Below, one piece after another: positions 1 to 6,440 of a stretch of DNA of 13,774 nucleotides. The stretch is from Thermoplasmata archaeon (GTDB lineage Archaea > Thermoplasmatota > Thermoplasmata > UBA184). Position numbers and translations under genes: made by a program. The notes below the pieces were generated by a model. That model did no database searches. It was given only the letters and a program-made list of their open reading frames with translations, and was not told where the DNA came from. Numbering within the stretch: position 1 is the first letter of the stretch; each line of letters starts with the position of its first letter. The DNA is taken from the NCBI GenBank assembly GCA_030064695.1, contig JASHYV010000025.1:1-13774 (forward strand). The letters are read 5' to 3'.

Positions 1-918
1 CCCGCCTGCCCGATGTGCCGCAGTACCCACCGCATCGTGGATCCGATCCGCTCGGAGACCCACTGCGCGGAGTGCGGCCTCGTCTTCTCCCCGGTGGAGA
101 TCATCGCGACCCCACCCCTTCCCGTCGATGCGGGATCGCCCGACGGCGGCGGCCGTGGGATCGGCCCGTTCGTCACCCCCGGCGGCACGAAGAAGTCTCT
201 GGGCTCGACCCTCTCGCTCTCCCGCGACGGCCAGGGGAAGCGGCTCAACTGGCAGCGGCGCTACGAGTTCCAGCACCTGAAGCGGGTCATGCAGCGCCAG
301 ACGGCGCGGGCCGCCGACGGCGGCATGGACCGTTCTCCCGCGCGGAACGAGATCATGTCCGGCGGCGAGAAGCTGGGCTTGCCCTCGATCGTCCTGGCCG
401 AGGCGGAGCACATCTATCGTGAGGGGAAGAACCGCGGGCTGTTCCGCGGACGGAGCCTCCCGGCGAGCGTCGGCGCCTGCCTCTATGCCGCCTGCCGCCG
501 CTACTCGATCCCCCGGACGCTCGGCGAGGTCGCGACCGCGATCGGCAGCCGTCGATCGGAGGTCGGTCGCACCTTCAAGGTCGTTCAGCGCGAGGGCGGT
601 CTCACGATCCCCGGGGTGGGCACCAAGGCGTTCCTGAGCCGATACGCCCAGGAGCTCGCGCTCTCTCCCCGCGTTCGGTCCACCGTCGAGTCCTGGCTCG
701 ACGAGGCGAGAGAGGACCCCGAGCTCTCGGGACTCTCCCCCCACGGCCTCGTGGCCGCGCTGATCTACCTCGCGGCCGAGCAGAACGGCGAGCGCCGGTC
801 GCGCGCCCAGGTGGCCCGCGTGAGCAGCGTCACCGAGGTCACGCTCCGCTCCACCAGCCGGCTCGTCGAGCGCATCTGGGGCGGACGCCCGCTCGCCCCG
901 GAAAAGAACGCCGCGTAG
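1..918 (+). CDS. tfb: Transcription initiation factor IIB (TFB), 5' end cut by window edge
   Basis: This is an archaeal TFB, which bridges TBP on the promoter and RNA polymerase. Reading from base 1 in this frame gives 305 codons. The N-terminal zinc ribbon is visible as C3-x2-C6 and C22-x2-C25 followed by GLV. An ATG exists at 13, but starting there removes C3 and breaks the ribbon, so the true start lies left of the window. Two cyclin-like repeats follow. The first has RGRSLPASVGACLYAACRR (about 149-167) and IPRTLGEVA; the second has GLSPHGLVAALIYLAAE (about 244-260) and a recognition-helix-like VTEVTLRSTSRLV. Between ribbon and core, the usual B-reader motif (GPEWR followed by F) is missing. 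It is replaced by a Pro/Gly-rich stretch and a TKKSLGSTL linker remnant, so this may be a specialised paralogue. The gene is convergent with the small winged-helix gene, 13 bp away. Confidence 0.93.
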   Translation, partial: PACPMCRSTHRIVDPIRSETHCAECGLVFSPVEIIATPPLPVDAGSPDGGGRGIGPFVTPGGTKKSLGSTLSLSRDGQGKRLNWQRRYEFQHLKRVMQRQTARAADGGMDRSPARNEIMSGGEKLGLPSIVLAEAEHIYREGKNRGLFRGRSLPASVGACLYAACRRYSIPRTLGEVATAIGSRRSEVGRTFKVVQREGGLTIPGVGTKAFLSRYAQELALSPRVRSTVESWLDEAREDPELSGLSPHGLVAALIYLAAEQNGERRSRAQVARVSSVTEVTLRSTSRLVERIWGGRPLAPEKNAA

Positions 919-931
919 CGGCGCGCAGCCC

Positions 932-1156
932 CTACTTGATCAGGTAGTAGCCGGCCGCCTTCTCGCGGACCTTGCGACGGGCCCAGCCTTTGGTCTGCAG
1001 CTCCTGGAGCGCGTTCATGACCATGGTCTTGGGGAGCTTCGAGACCATCGTGACCCGCTCGGCGGTGGTCATCTTCTCCTCGCTGACCATCCCCATCTCC
1101 TTGAGCGCCTTGTAGACCTTCACGGCGTTCGGGCTCACCTCGTCCTCGATCGACAT
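932..1156 (-). CDS. Small winged-helix DNA-binding protein (74 aa)
   Basis: A 74-residue protein that looks like a stand-alone winged-helix domain. It has a first helix (SPNAVKVYKALKEMG), a helical segment starting near TTAERVTMVSKLP, a recognition-type helix (KTMVMNALQELQTKG) and a basic wing (WARRKVREKAAGYYLIK). Small proteins of this pattern occur in archaea and are usually annotated as transcriptional regulators, but I cannot name a target. The start is ATG (CAT at 1154-1156). It is divergent from the deacetylase gene across 86 bp and convergent with TFB. A TATA-like CTTAAG about 37 bp upstream of the start fits a short-leader archaeal transcript. The call as a real gene is fairly secure; the specific function is unknown. 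Confidence 0.8.
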   Translation of the reverse strand: MSIEDEVSPNAVKVYKALKEMGMVSEEKMTTAERVTMVSKLPKTMVMNALQELQTKGWARRKVREKAAGYYLIK

Positions 1157-1184
1157 CGGGCCGTCCCGGTCCCCTCGGCCCCTC

Positions 1185-1200
1185 CCGGCTCTTAAGCCGA
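1185..1200. promoter_or_regulatory. Possible shared promoter between divergent genes
   Basis: The 86-bp gap between the small winged-helix gene and the deacetylase gene contains a single AT-rich block, CTTAAG (1191-1196), inside GGCTCTTAAGCC. It lies about 37 bp before the minus-strand ATG and about 49 bp before the plus-strand ATG. It is symmetrical enough to serve either direction. The plus-strand leader would carry GGAGG at 1226-1230. It is called by position and composition only. Confidence 0.3.
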
Positions 1201-1242
1201 ACGGCTCGCGAAGGGCTATGCCGCCGGAGGCTTCGGCCGGCG

Positions 1243-2400
1243 ATGCCCGAGCGGCCGCTCACCGTGGTCTGGGACGAGCGGTTCGTGGAGTACGACTTCG
1301 GGCCGACCCACCCGTTCACCGAACGGTCGCGAGAGATGGGGGTCCGGCTGCTCGAGGAGATGATCCCGGCCGACACTTTCCCGCACGTCACCTGGGCCCG
1401 GGCGGTGGAGCCCGCCTCACGCGAGGAGCTCGAGCGATTCCATCTTGCCGACTACCTCGACTTCGTCGAGGAGGCGAGCCTGGCCGACACCTCGATGGTC
1501 CTGGACGCGGGCGACACGCCGGCGTTCCCGGGCTGCTACGCGGCCGCGGCCCGGATCGTGGCCGGAGCGCTGCGCGCGCTCGCCGCCGTCCGCGACGGGG
1601 GCGCTCGCGCGTTCCACCCCGCCGGCGGGCTCCACCACGCCCACCCGGATCGGGCGAGTGGATTCTGCATCTTCAACGACGTCGCGCTCGCGGTCGACGC
1701 GGCGGTCCGGGCCGGCCTTCGAGTGGCGTACGTCGACGTCGACGCCCACCACGGAGACGGGGTCATGTACGGATTCTACCGGTCGGGAAAGGTGCTCGAC
1801 ATCGATTTCCACCAGGACGGCCGGACGCTCTTTCCCGGCACGGGGTTCGCGAACGAGACCGGGGCGGCGGACGGGGCCGGGCTCAAGGTCAACCTCCCGC
1901 TCCCGCCGCTCGCCGGCGACGAGGCGCTCTTGCCGCTGTTTCGCCGGGTGGCGGTTCCGATGCTCGAGGCGTTCCGGCCCGAGCTGCTGGTCGTCCAGCA
2001 CGGGATCGACGGGCACGTCGGGGACCCTCTCGCCCGGCTGCAGTACTCGCCGCGCGCCTACGAGGAGATCGATCGGGCGCTGATCGACCTCGCCGAGCGT
2101 ACCGCCCACGGGCGGATCCTCGTGACCGGCGGCGGTGGCTACCGGGCGGAGTCGGTGAGTCGCGTGCTGGCGACGGCCGGGGCGGCCCTCGCCGGGATGC
2201 CGCTCGCCCAGCGCGAGCGGGCTCCCTCCGCTCGATGGCGGGAGCAGTTCGTCGCCCGATTCGACGAGCCGGCCCCCTCGGATTGGTCGTCGCATGCGAC
2301 GCGGGTGCGTTCTCCGTGGGACGCCGACGATGAGGAAGAGCTCGTAACTCGCCTCGAGAAGGGGCTCGGCCGGACCTTCCCTCCCCGCGCGTCGAGTTAG
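1243..2400 (+). CDS. Histone deacetylase family / AcuC-like zinc amidohydrolase
   Basis: A 385-residue class I HDAC-fold enzyme, predicted to remove acetyl groups from acyl-amine substrates (acetyl-lysine or small acetylated amines) in the cytoplasm. The active-site pattern is complete: the paired histidines in GGLHHA (H131, H132), the metal ligands in YVDVDAHHGDG (D167, H169), FHQDGRTLFPGTG (190-201), the third ligand in HGIDGHVGDPLARL (D256), and the transition-state tyrosine in TGGGGY (Y300). The N-terminal DFGPTHPF resembles the AcuC/HDLP substrate-entry region. The length matches AcuC-type proteins, with a roughly 60-residue polar tail. The ATG at 1243 follows GGAGG (1226-1230) with a rather long spacer. 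It is convergent with the YkgJ-like gene, and the stops overlap by 4 bp. The substrate is unknown: archaeal chromatin protein, acetylated polyamine or other are all open. Confidence 0.93.
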   Translation: MPERPLTVVWDERFVEYDFGPTHPFTERSREMGVRLLEEMIPADTFPHVTWARAVEPASREELERFHLADYLDFVEEASLADTSMVLDAGDTPAFPGCYAAAARIVAGALRALAAVRDGGARAFHPAGGLHHAHPDRASGFCIFNDVALAVDAAVRAGLRVAYVDVDAHHGDGVMYGFYRSGKVLDIDFHQDGRTLFPGTGFANETGAADGAGLKVNLPLPPLAGDEALLPLFRRVAVPMLEAFRPELLVVQHGIDGHVGDPLARLQYSPRAYEEIDRALIDLAERTAHGRILVTGGGGYRAESVSRVLATAGAALAGMPLAQRERAPSARWREQFVARFDEPAPSDWSSHATRVRSPWDADDEEELVTRLEKGLGRTFPPRASS

Positions 2401-3437
2401 AGTCGATCCCCCCAGGTCGGGCGATCGAGCCAGTCCTGGTCCACGGCTCGGATCCCGTCCTTCACGGCCTCCGCGGAGAGCACCTCCGCGGGGCGGCCCC
2501 GGAGTTTGACGCGCACTTGGGCCCGGGCCAGCACCTGCGCCCCGATCGCGCGGAGTTCGAGTCGCGCCACGTCGACCACGGGGGCTCCCGCCTCGCGCGC
2601 ATCGATCAGGACCGATCCGAAGAACGCGTCCCGACGGAGCCAGTAGTCGAGGTACCGGTCGAGCAGCCGCATCGCCCCCGCGTCCGCGGCCGGCGGTTGG
2701 CTCGGCGGAGGCACGACCCCCAGCGCCCGCGCCGAGCCCCCCGCGGCCGCCATCTCGTGGAACGCCCAGCCGCCCAGCGCCCGCGAGATCGAGACCGGAC
2801 CCGACCGGCCGTCGAAGAAGAGCGGCAGGTGCTCCCAACCCTCGGACTCGTCCGGCGGATCCTCGACCGGGAAGTCCTCCGGACCCGGGCGCGGCGGATG
2901 CCCGAGGAGCTCGCTCCGCACCTCCTCTTCCGACGTCCACAGCCCGGAGCGATCCAATTCGCGAACCAGTCGACGGCGCCGTCGCCGGGCCGCCTCGATG
3001 CGCGGGAGCGTGCTCGGGCCAAGGCGGTGCCTCACGGAGGCCAGTTCGGACGCGAACGCCCCTTCGCCCGCCGGGGGGTCTCCAGCGGTCAGCGGCGCGA
3101 GATCGAGGCCGGGACACGACAGCACCAGCGTCGCCTGGAGCCGCTCGCCGAGGTGGACCGAGACCGGGAACTCCCGGCACGGGGAGGGTCGGGCCGAGTG
3201 CACCGAGCAACGGGAGTCCCGAAGGAACTGGCACGCGCCTCCGTGGGGCCGGGCGGCGAGGAACCGGTCCGCGCCGGTCCCGACGATCTCGGCGCTCGGG
3301 GCGATCTGAAGGAGCTGCGACAGCTCGGGGCGTTCGATCCGGGGTTCGGCGTAGCAGCAGAGGCCGCAGTCCGGCCGACAGACGAAGCCGAACCCGCGCA
3401 AGAGCTCGAGATCGAGCGACGGGAGCGGGTCCGGCAT
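2397..3437 (-). CDS. YkgJ-family cysteine cluster protein
   Basis: A 346-residue protein whose first 110 residues carry the YkgJ/UPF0153 cysteine cluster, predicted to bind zinc or an iron-sulfur centre. Visible ligand candidates are C20, C24, C27, C28 (CRPDCGLCC), C69, C77, H80, C87 and C108, with the typical ACQFL, CSVHSARPSPCREFP and SCPG contexts. The family has no well-defined biochemical role. The remaining roughly 230 residues are Arg/Pro/Glu-rich and contain a patch (GGWAFHEMAAAGG) that I do not recognise. It is considerably longer than a minimal YkgJ domain, so it has an uncharacterised C-terminal region. The start is ATG at 3435-3437. Its stop overlaps the deacetylase stop. It diverges from the CBS gene over 65 bp. 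Confidence 0.85.
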   Translation of the reverse strand: MPDPLPSLDLELLRGFGFVCRPDCGLCCYAEPRIERPELSQLLQIAPSAEIVGTGADRFLAARPHGGACQFLRDSRCSVHSARPSPCREFPVSVHLGERLQATLVLSCPGLDLAPLTAGDPPAGEGAFASELASVRHRLGPSTLPRIEAARRRRRRLVRELDRSGLWTSEEEVRSELLGHPPRPGPEDFPVEDPPDESEGWEHLPLFFDGRSGPVSISRALGGWAFHEMAAAGGSARALGVVPPPSQPPAADAGAMRLLDRYLDYWLRRDAFFGSVLIDAREAGAPVVDVARLELRAIGAQVLARAQVRVKLRGRPAEVLSAEAVKDGIRAVDQDWLDRPTWGDRL

Positions 3438-3473
3438 CGCCCCCGCATCGTCGGCCCGCTAAGGAGGTACCCG

Positions 3474-3480
3474 TCTTATC
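3474..3480. promoter_or_regulatory. TATA-like element between YkgJ-like and CBS genes
   Basis: TCTTATC (GATAAGA on the minus strand) is the only AT-rich stretch in this divergent gap. Its centre is 26 bp before the ATG of the CBS gene, which is the spacing expected for a leaderless archaeal transcript. It is 40 bp before the YkgJ-like start. An AAGGAGGTA string at 3461-3469 lies upstream of this box and too far from either start to act as a ribosome site. Confidence 0.3.
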
Positions 3481-3502
3481 CGCGGGGGCGTTCGCCGGCC
3501 GT

Positions 3503-3940
3503 ATGGCGATGCGTGCGAAGGACGTCATGGAGACGCCCGTGCTGACCGTCGACGCCGCCACGGACGCGCTGACCTGCGCGCGTACGATGTCGGAGCGTCA
3601 CAAGGGCTACGCCGTCCTGCTGAAGGGCGGTCACGTCGCCGGCATCGTGACGGAGTGGGACTTCGTGCAGAAGGTGGTCGCCACTGCGGCCGACCCGGCC
3701 CGGGTTTCCGTGGAGAGCATCGCGACGCCGACCGTGCACTCGTGCGCCCCCGACACGCCCACGGACGAGGTCGTGACCCGGATGGCCCGGGAAGGCATCC
3801 GTCGCATGATCGTGCGGTCCGGGGACCAGGTGCTCGGGATCATCACGGCCCGCACGGTGCTCGCCAACTTCCGCCAGTACGTCGACCAACTGTCCTCCGA
3901 GATCGCCGGGTACCACTCGGATCCGAGCCCGCTCGGGTAG
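3503..3940 (+). CDS. Tandem CBS-domain protein (145 aa)
   Basis: A small soluble protein made of one Bateman module. CBS1 spans about residues 5-60 (VMETPVLTVDAATDAL then YAVLLKGGHVAGIVTEWDFV) and CBS2 about 70-123 (IATPTVHSCAPDTPTDEV then RRMIVRSGDQVLGIITARTVL). Such stand-alone modules bind adenine nucleotides or related ligands and regulate partner proteins, but the partner here is not identifiable. The short tail (residues 124-145) is polar. The start is ATG at 3503, with another ATG two codons on (3509). The TATA-like box 26 bp upstream suggests leaderless translation. The MFS gene follows on the same strand, and co-transcription is plausible. Confidence 0.9.
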   Translation: MAMRAKDVMETPVLTVDAATDALTCARTMSERHKGYAVLLKGGHVAGIVTEWDFVQKVVATAADPARVSVESIATPTVHSCAPDTPTDEVVTRMAREGIRRMIVRSGDQVLGIITARTVLANFRQYVDQLSSEIAGYHSDPSPLG

Positions 3941-4026
3941 CCTACGTACGCGCTCGCCCGTCGTCGCCGCCCGGCCCGGCGGCGTCCATCGGCCCGTCTC
4001 CCGAGAGACCCACTCCGCAGGGGGCG

Positions 4027-5493
4027 GTAGCGACGCAGTACAAGTGGAAAGTCCTCTCCAACACCACGATCGCCACCCTCATGGCGGCGATCGACACGAA
4101 CATCGTGCTGATCGCGCTGCCGACGATCGGTCGGGAGCTGCCCGACACCAGCGCCACCACGCTGCTCTGGATCCTGCTCGGCTACTCGCTGCTGACCGCG
4201 GTCGTGCTGCTGAACTTCGGGCGCCTCTCCGACATGTTCGGACGCGTCCGCCTCTACGTGCTGGGGTTCGCCGTGTTCACGGTGGGCTCGCTCCTCTGCG
4301 GCTTCTCGCAGTCCGGGCTCGAGCTGGTCGGCTTCCGGCTGTTCCAGGCAGTCGGGGCGGGCTTCCTTTTCTCGAACTCCGCCGCGATCATCACCGACGC
4401 GTTCCCTCCGAACGAGCGCGGCCGCGCCCTCGGCATCAACCAGATCTCGATCGTGGCCGGCGCGGTCGCGGGGCTGGTGCTCGGCGGCATCATCACCTCG
4501 ACGATCGGCTGGCGCTGGATCTTCTTCGTGAACGTGCCGATCGGCGCCATCGCCACGCTCCGGGCCCGCTACGACCTCAAGGAGCTCGCCCGGCACGACT
4601 CGGACACGAGCATCGACTGGTCCGGGAACCTCCTCTTCGCGGCCGGACTCACGCTGGTCCTGCTCGGCGTCACGCTGGGCGCGCTCGGAGACATCTCGGG
4701 GGCGTTCGGGATCGCGTTCGCCGTCGTCGGGCTCGGCCTGCTCGCCGTCTTCGTCGTCGTCGAGTCGCGGGTGCGTTCGCCGATGCTCGACCTCTCGCTG
4801 TTCCGCAATCGACAGTTCGCCTCGACGGCATCGGCGATGCTGCTCAACGCGATGGCGCGCGGAGCGTTCGTCTTCGTGCTGGTATTCTACCTGCAGGGCC
4901 CACCGCGGTTCCTGAGTCCGTTCACCGCGGGGCTGTTCCTGATCCCCGTCTCCGCCTCGCTGGCAACCTTCGGGCCGGTGAGCGGCTGGCTCTCGGACCG
5001 CTACGGGCCCCGTTGGTTCATCCTCGTCGGCTTATGCGTCTCGGCCTCCGGGTTCCTCTGGCTATCGACCATCGGTCCGAGCGAGTCGTTCCTCCAGCTC
5101 ACCCCGCCGCTCGTACTGGCCGGGGCCGGGATGGGGATGTTCGCCTCGCCGAACCGGGCCGCGATGATGAGCGCCGTCCCTCCGGCCCGCCGCGGCGTGG
5201 CCTCGGGGGTCGGGACGACGTTCCTGAACTCGGGCTCCACGATCAGCCTCGGGATCACGCTGCTCGTGATGTCAGCGGTGATGCCGCGGGCCGCGATCGA
5301 CGCGATCCTGGTCGGCGGCACCGCTTCCGGACTCGCGCCCCACGTGGCCGCCGGATTCCTGGGCGCGATCCACGTCATCTTCCTGATCTCAGGCTGCCTC
5401 ACGCTCTCGGCAATCGTCCCGTCCTATCTCCGTGGGCGCGACCGACCCTACACGGAGGTCCCGGCGGACCGGCCCACCGGAGAGCCCGACTAG
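4027..5493 (+). CDS. MFS drug/solute exporter, DHA2 (14-TM) type; start codon unclear
   Basis: An integral-membrane major facilitator protein of about 488 residues, the usual size for 14-span DHA2 proton antiporters. Diagnostic parts are YKWKVLSNTT plus IDTNIVLIALP (TM1), the loop 2-3 signature GRLSDMFGRVRLYV, GLVLGGIITSTIGWRWIFFVNVPIG, and a second-half loop GWLSDRYGPRW. Many hydrophobic segments follow to the end, with a polar tail ending at TAG 5491-5493. The substrate cannot be read from sequence. No ATG, GTG or TTG occurs in frame between the CBS stop and 4081 (MAAIDTNIV), and starting at 4081 would cut TM1 in half. I placed the start at GTA 4027 because family similarity begins about there. 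The real start may be non-canonical, or the region may contain a sequence error. The nearest upstream in-frame start is GTG 3742, deep inside the CBS gene. It is convergent with the methyltransferase, 16 bp apart. Confidence 0.85.
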   Translation, partial: VATQYKWKVLSNTTIATLMAAIDTNIVLIALPTIGRELPDTSATTLLWILLGYSLLTAVVLLNFGRLSDMFGRVRLYVLGFAVFTVGSLLCGFSQSGLELVGFRLFQAVGAGFLFSNSAAIITDAFPPNERGRALGINQISIVAGAVAGLVLGGIITSTIGWRWIFFVNVPIGAIATLRARYDLKELARHDSDTSIDWSGNLLFAAGLTLVLLGVTLGALGDISGAFGIAFAVVGLGLLAVFVVVESRVRSPMLDLSLFRNRQFASTASAMLLNAMARGAFVFVLVFYLQGPPRFLSPFTAGLFLIPVSASLATFGPVSGWLSDRYGPRWFILVGLCVSASGFLWLSTIGPSESFLQLTPPLVLAGAGMGMFASPNRAAMMSAVPPARRGVASGVGTTFLNSGSTISLGITLLVMSAVMPRAAIDAILVGGTASGLAPHVAAGFLGAIHVIFLISGCLTLSAIVPSYLRGRDRPYTEVPADRPTGEPD

Positions 5494-5509
5494 GCTGTCG
5501 TCTCTCGAC

Positions 5510-6166
5510 TCAGCGCGCGGCGGGCCACGGCTTCGACCGGCGGCGGGCACGGGCTACGTAGACCTCGAGCTTCCAGGTCCCGATCGAGGGCTCGAAACGG
5601 ATCGACTCGAAGAGGAAGCGGGACTCGAGCGCCTCCGTGACCTCCACGACCGCCGGTCGGTGAGGGGGTCCGATCCCGCGCCGGGACTCTCGGGCGGCCC
5701 AGACCAGCACGAAGCGGGCGTTCGGCTTCAGCACCCGGTTCAGTTCCTCCCGGTATTGCGTCCGCCGATCGATCGGGAGCGCGTGGAAGCACCCGACATC
5801 GATCGCGCCGTCGAACCGTCGGGGACTGAAGTCGAGACGCAGCGCATCGCCCTCCCGAGCGTCGATCCGAACCCCCGCTTTCGCCGCGCGCTCGAGGGCC
5901 GCCCGGACGGCCTCCGGCGAGAGGTCGATGCCATGCGCGTCGTAGCCCTGCTGCGCGAGGTAGATCAGGTTCGTTCCGGCTCCGCAGCCAACGTCGAGGA
6001 CCGAACCGCCCGACGGCCAGATCCTATCCTCGACCGCCGCCCGCACCTCCGGGCTGGGGGCCTCGCTGAACCAAGGCAGGTCCCGGTACGGGGTCTGCTC
6101 GTACGCCTTACGCCAGGCGGCCCGGATCCGTTCGGGGCTGCCCGGCCGACGATGGGTCGCCGGCAC
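5510..6166 (-). CDS. Class I SAM-dependent methyltransferase (TehB/TPMT-like)
   Basis: A 218-residue Rossmann-fold methyltransferase, cytosolic. SAM motif I is VLDVGCGAGT (56-65). The acidic residue ending strand 2 is D81 in GIDLS, motif II lies around EGDALRLDF (105-113), the FDGAIDVGCFHALP strand is at 118-131, and LKPNARFVLVW is the next strand-turn. The N-terminal RDLPWFSEAPSPEVR resembles the lid seen in small-molecule methyltransferases of the TehB or thiopurine methyltransferase type, which act on thiol, metalloid or amine substrates. The substrate is unknown. The start is GTG (CAC at 6164-6166), since no ATG is available in frame near the N-terminus. The gene lies 13 bp after the dodecin stop on the same strand, so the two probably form a transcript. 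Confidence 0.88.
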   Translation of the reverse strand: MPATHRRPGSPERIRAAWRKAYEQTPYRDLPWFSEAPSPEVRAAVEDRIWPSGGSVLDVGCGAGTNLIYLAQQGYDAHGIDLSPEAVRAALERAAKAGVRIDAREGDALRLDFSPRRFDGAIDVGCFHALPIDRRTQYREELNRVLKPNARFVLVWAARESRRGIGPPHRPAVVEVTEALESRFLFESIRFEPSIGTWKLEVYVARARRRSKPWPAAR

Positions 6167-6179
6167 GTTCCGTCGGCGG

Positions 6180-6389
6180 CTACTTCGCCTTCTCTTCGTA
6201 GTCGAAGTAGATGCGGACCAGCGCGCGGTACTCCGTTACCTTGCTGCCCTCGACGGAGCCTTCGAACTCCGAGACGCGGAACCACTTGATCCCGCGGACG
6301 GTCTTCGACGCGGTCGTCACCGCGTTCTGCACGGCGTGGGCGAAGCTCGCCGGATCGGTCCCTACCACTTCGGTCACTCGCTGAACCAT
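6180..6389 (-). CDS. Dodecin (flavin-storage protein)
   Basis: A 69-residue dodecin. These proteins assemble into hollow dodecamers that bind flavin dimers and buffer FMN/FAD or lumichrome in the cytoplasm. The sequence covers the whole family: VTEVVGTDPASFAHAVQNAV (strand 1 and helix), the tryptophan segment TVRGIKWFRVSEF that stacks on flavin, and the last two strands with EYRALVRIYFDYEEK. The position normally held by a conserved glutamine that contacts the isoalloxazine ring (YQ in most relatives) is Arg here (EYR), which could alter ligand preference. The start is ATG at 6387-6389. A TATA-like TTCATATC (6421-6428, minus strand) lies 35 bp upstream, suggesting its own promoter although the glycosyltransferase gene ends only 51 bp before it. 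Confidence 0.93.
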   Translation of the reverse strand: MVQRVTEVVGTDPASFAHAVQNAVTTASKTVRGIKWFRVSEFEGSVEGSKVTEYRALVRIYFDYEEKAK

Positions 6390-6420
6390 GGGGTGCCTCG
6401 ACCCGGCGAGGGGGTCCTGC

Positions 6421-6428
6421 GATATGAA
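6421..6428 (-). promoter_or_regulatory. TATA-like box upstream of dodecin
   Basis: On the minus strand the 51-bp gap between the glycosyltransferase stop and the dodecin ATG contains TTCATATC, the only AT-rich stretch there. It is centred about 35 bp before the ATG. This gives a predicted leader of roughly 10 bases. Confidence 0.35.
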
Positions 6429-6440
6429 CGGTCGGTCGGC

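Noticed and set aside
13..918. TFB starting at the ATG at position 13
   Set aside because: It would remove the first zinc-ribbon cysteine (codon at 7-9); the CPMC pair shows the frame continues to the left of the window.
3461..3469. AAGGAGGTA as a ribosome-binding site
   Set aside because: It is 33 bases before the nearest plus-strand start and upstream of the likely TATA-like box, so probably not in the transcript.
1417..3561. Long minus-strand open frame of 714 codons
   Set aside because: It runs antisense to the deacetylase active-site region and across the YkgJ-like gene in another frame; Arg/Gly/Pro-rich composition is typical of a shadow frame in GC-rich DNA.
3503..5493. CBS-MFS fusion protein by frameshift
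   Set aside because: No slippery sequence or conserved fusion is evident and the CBS module is complete with its own stop; kept only as one explanation for the missing MFS start.
4044..5561. Long plus-strand open frame overlapping the MFS gene
   Set aside because: It is Arg/Ala-rich with no hydrophobic pattern or motif, whereas the overlapping frame encodes a clear 14-span transporter.
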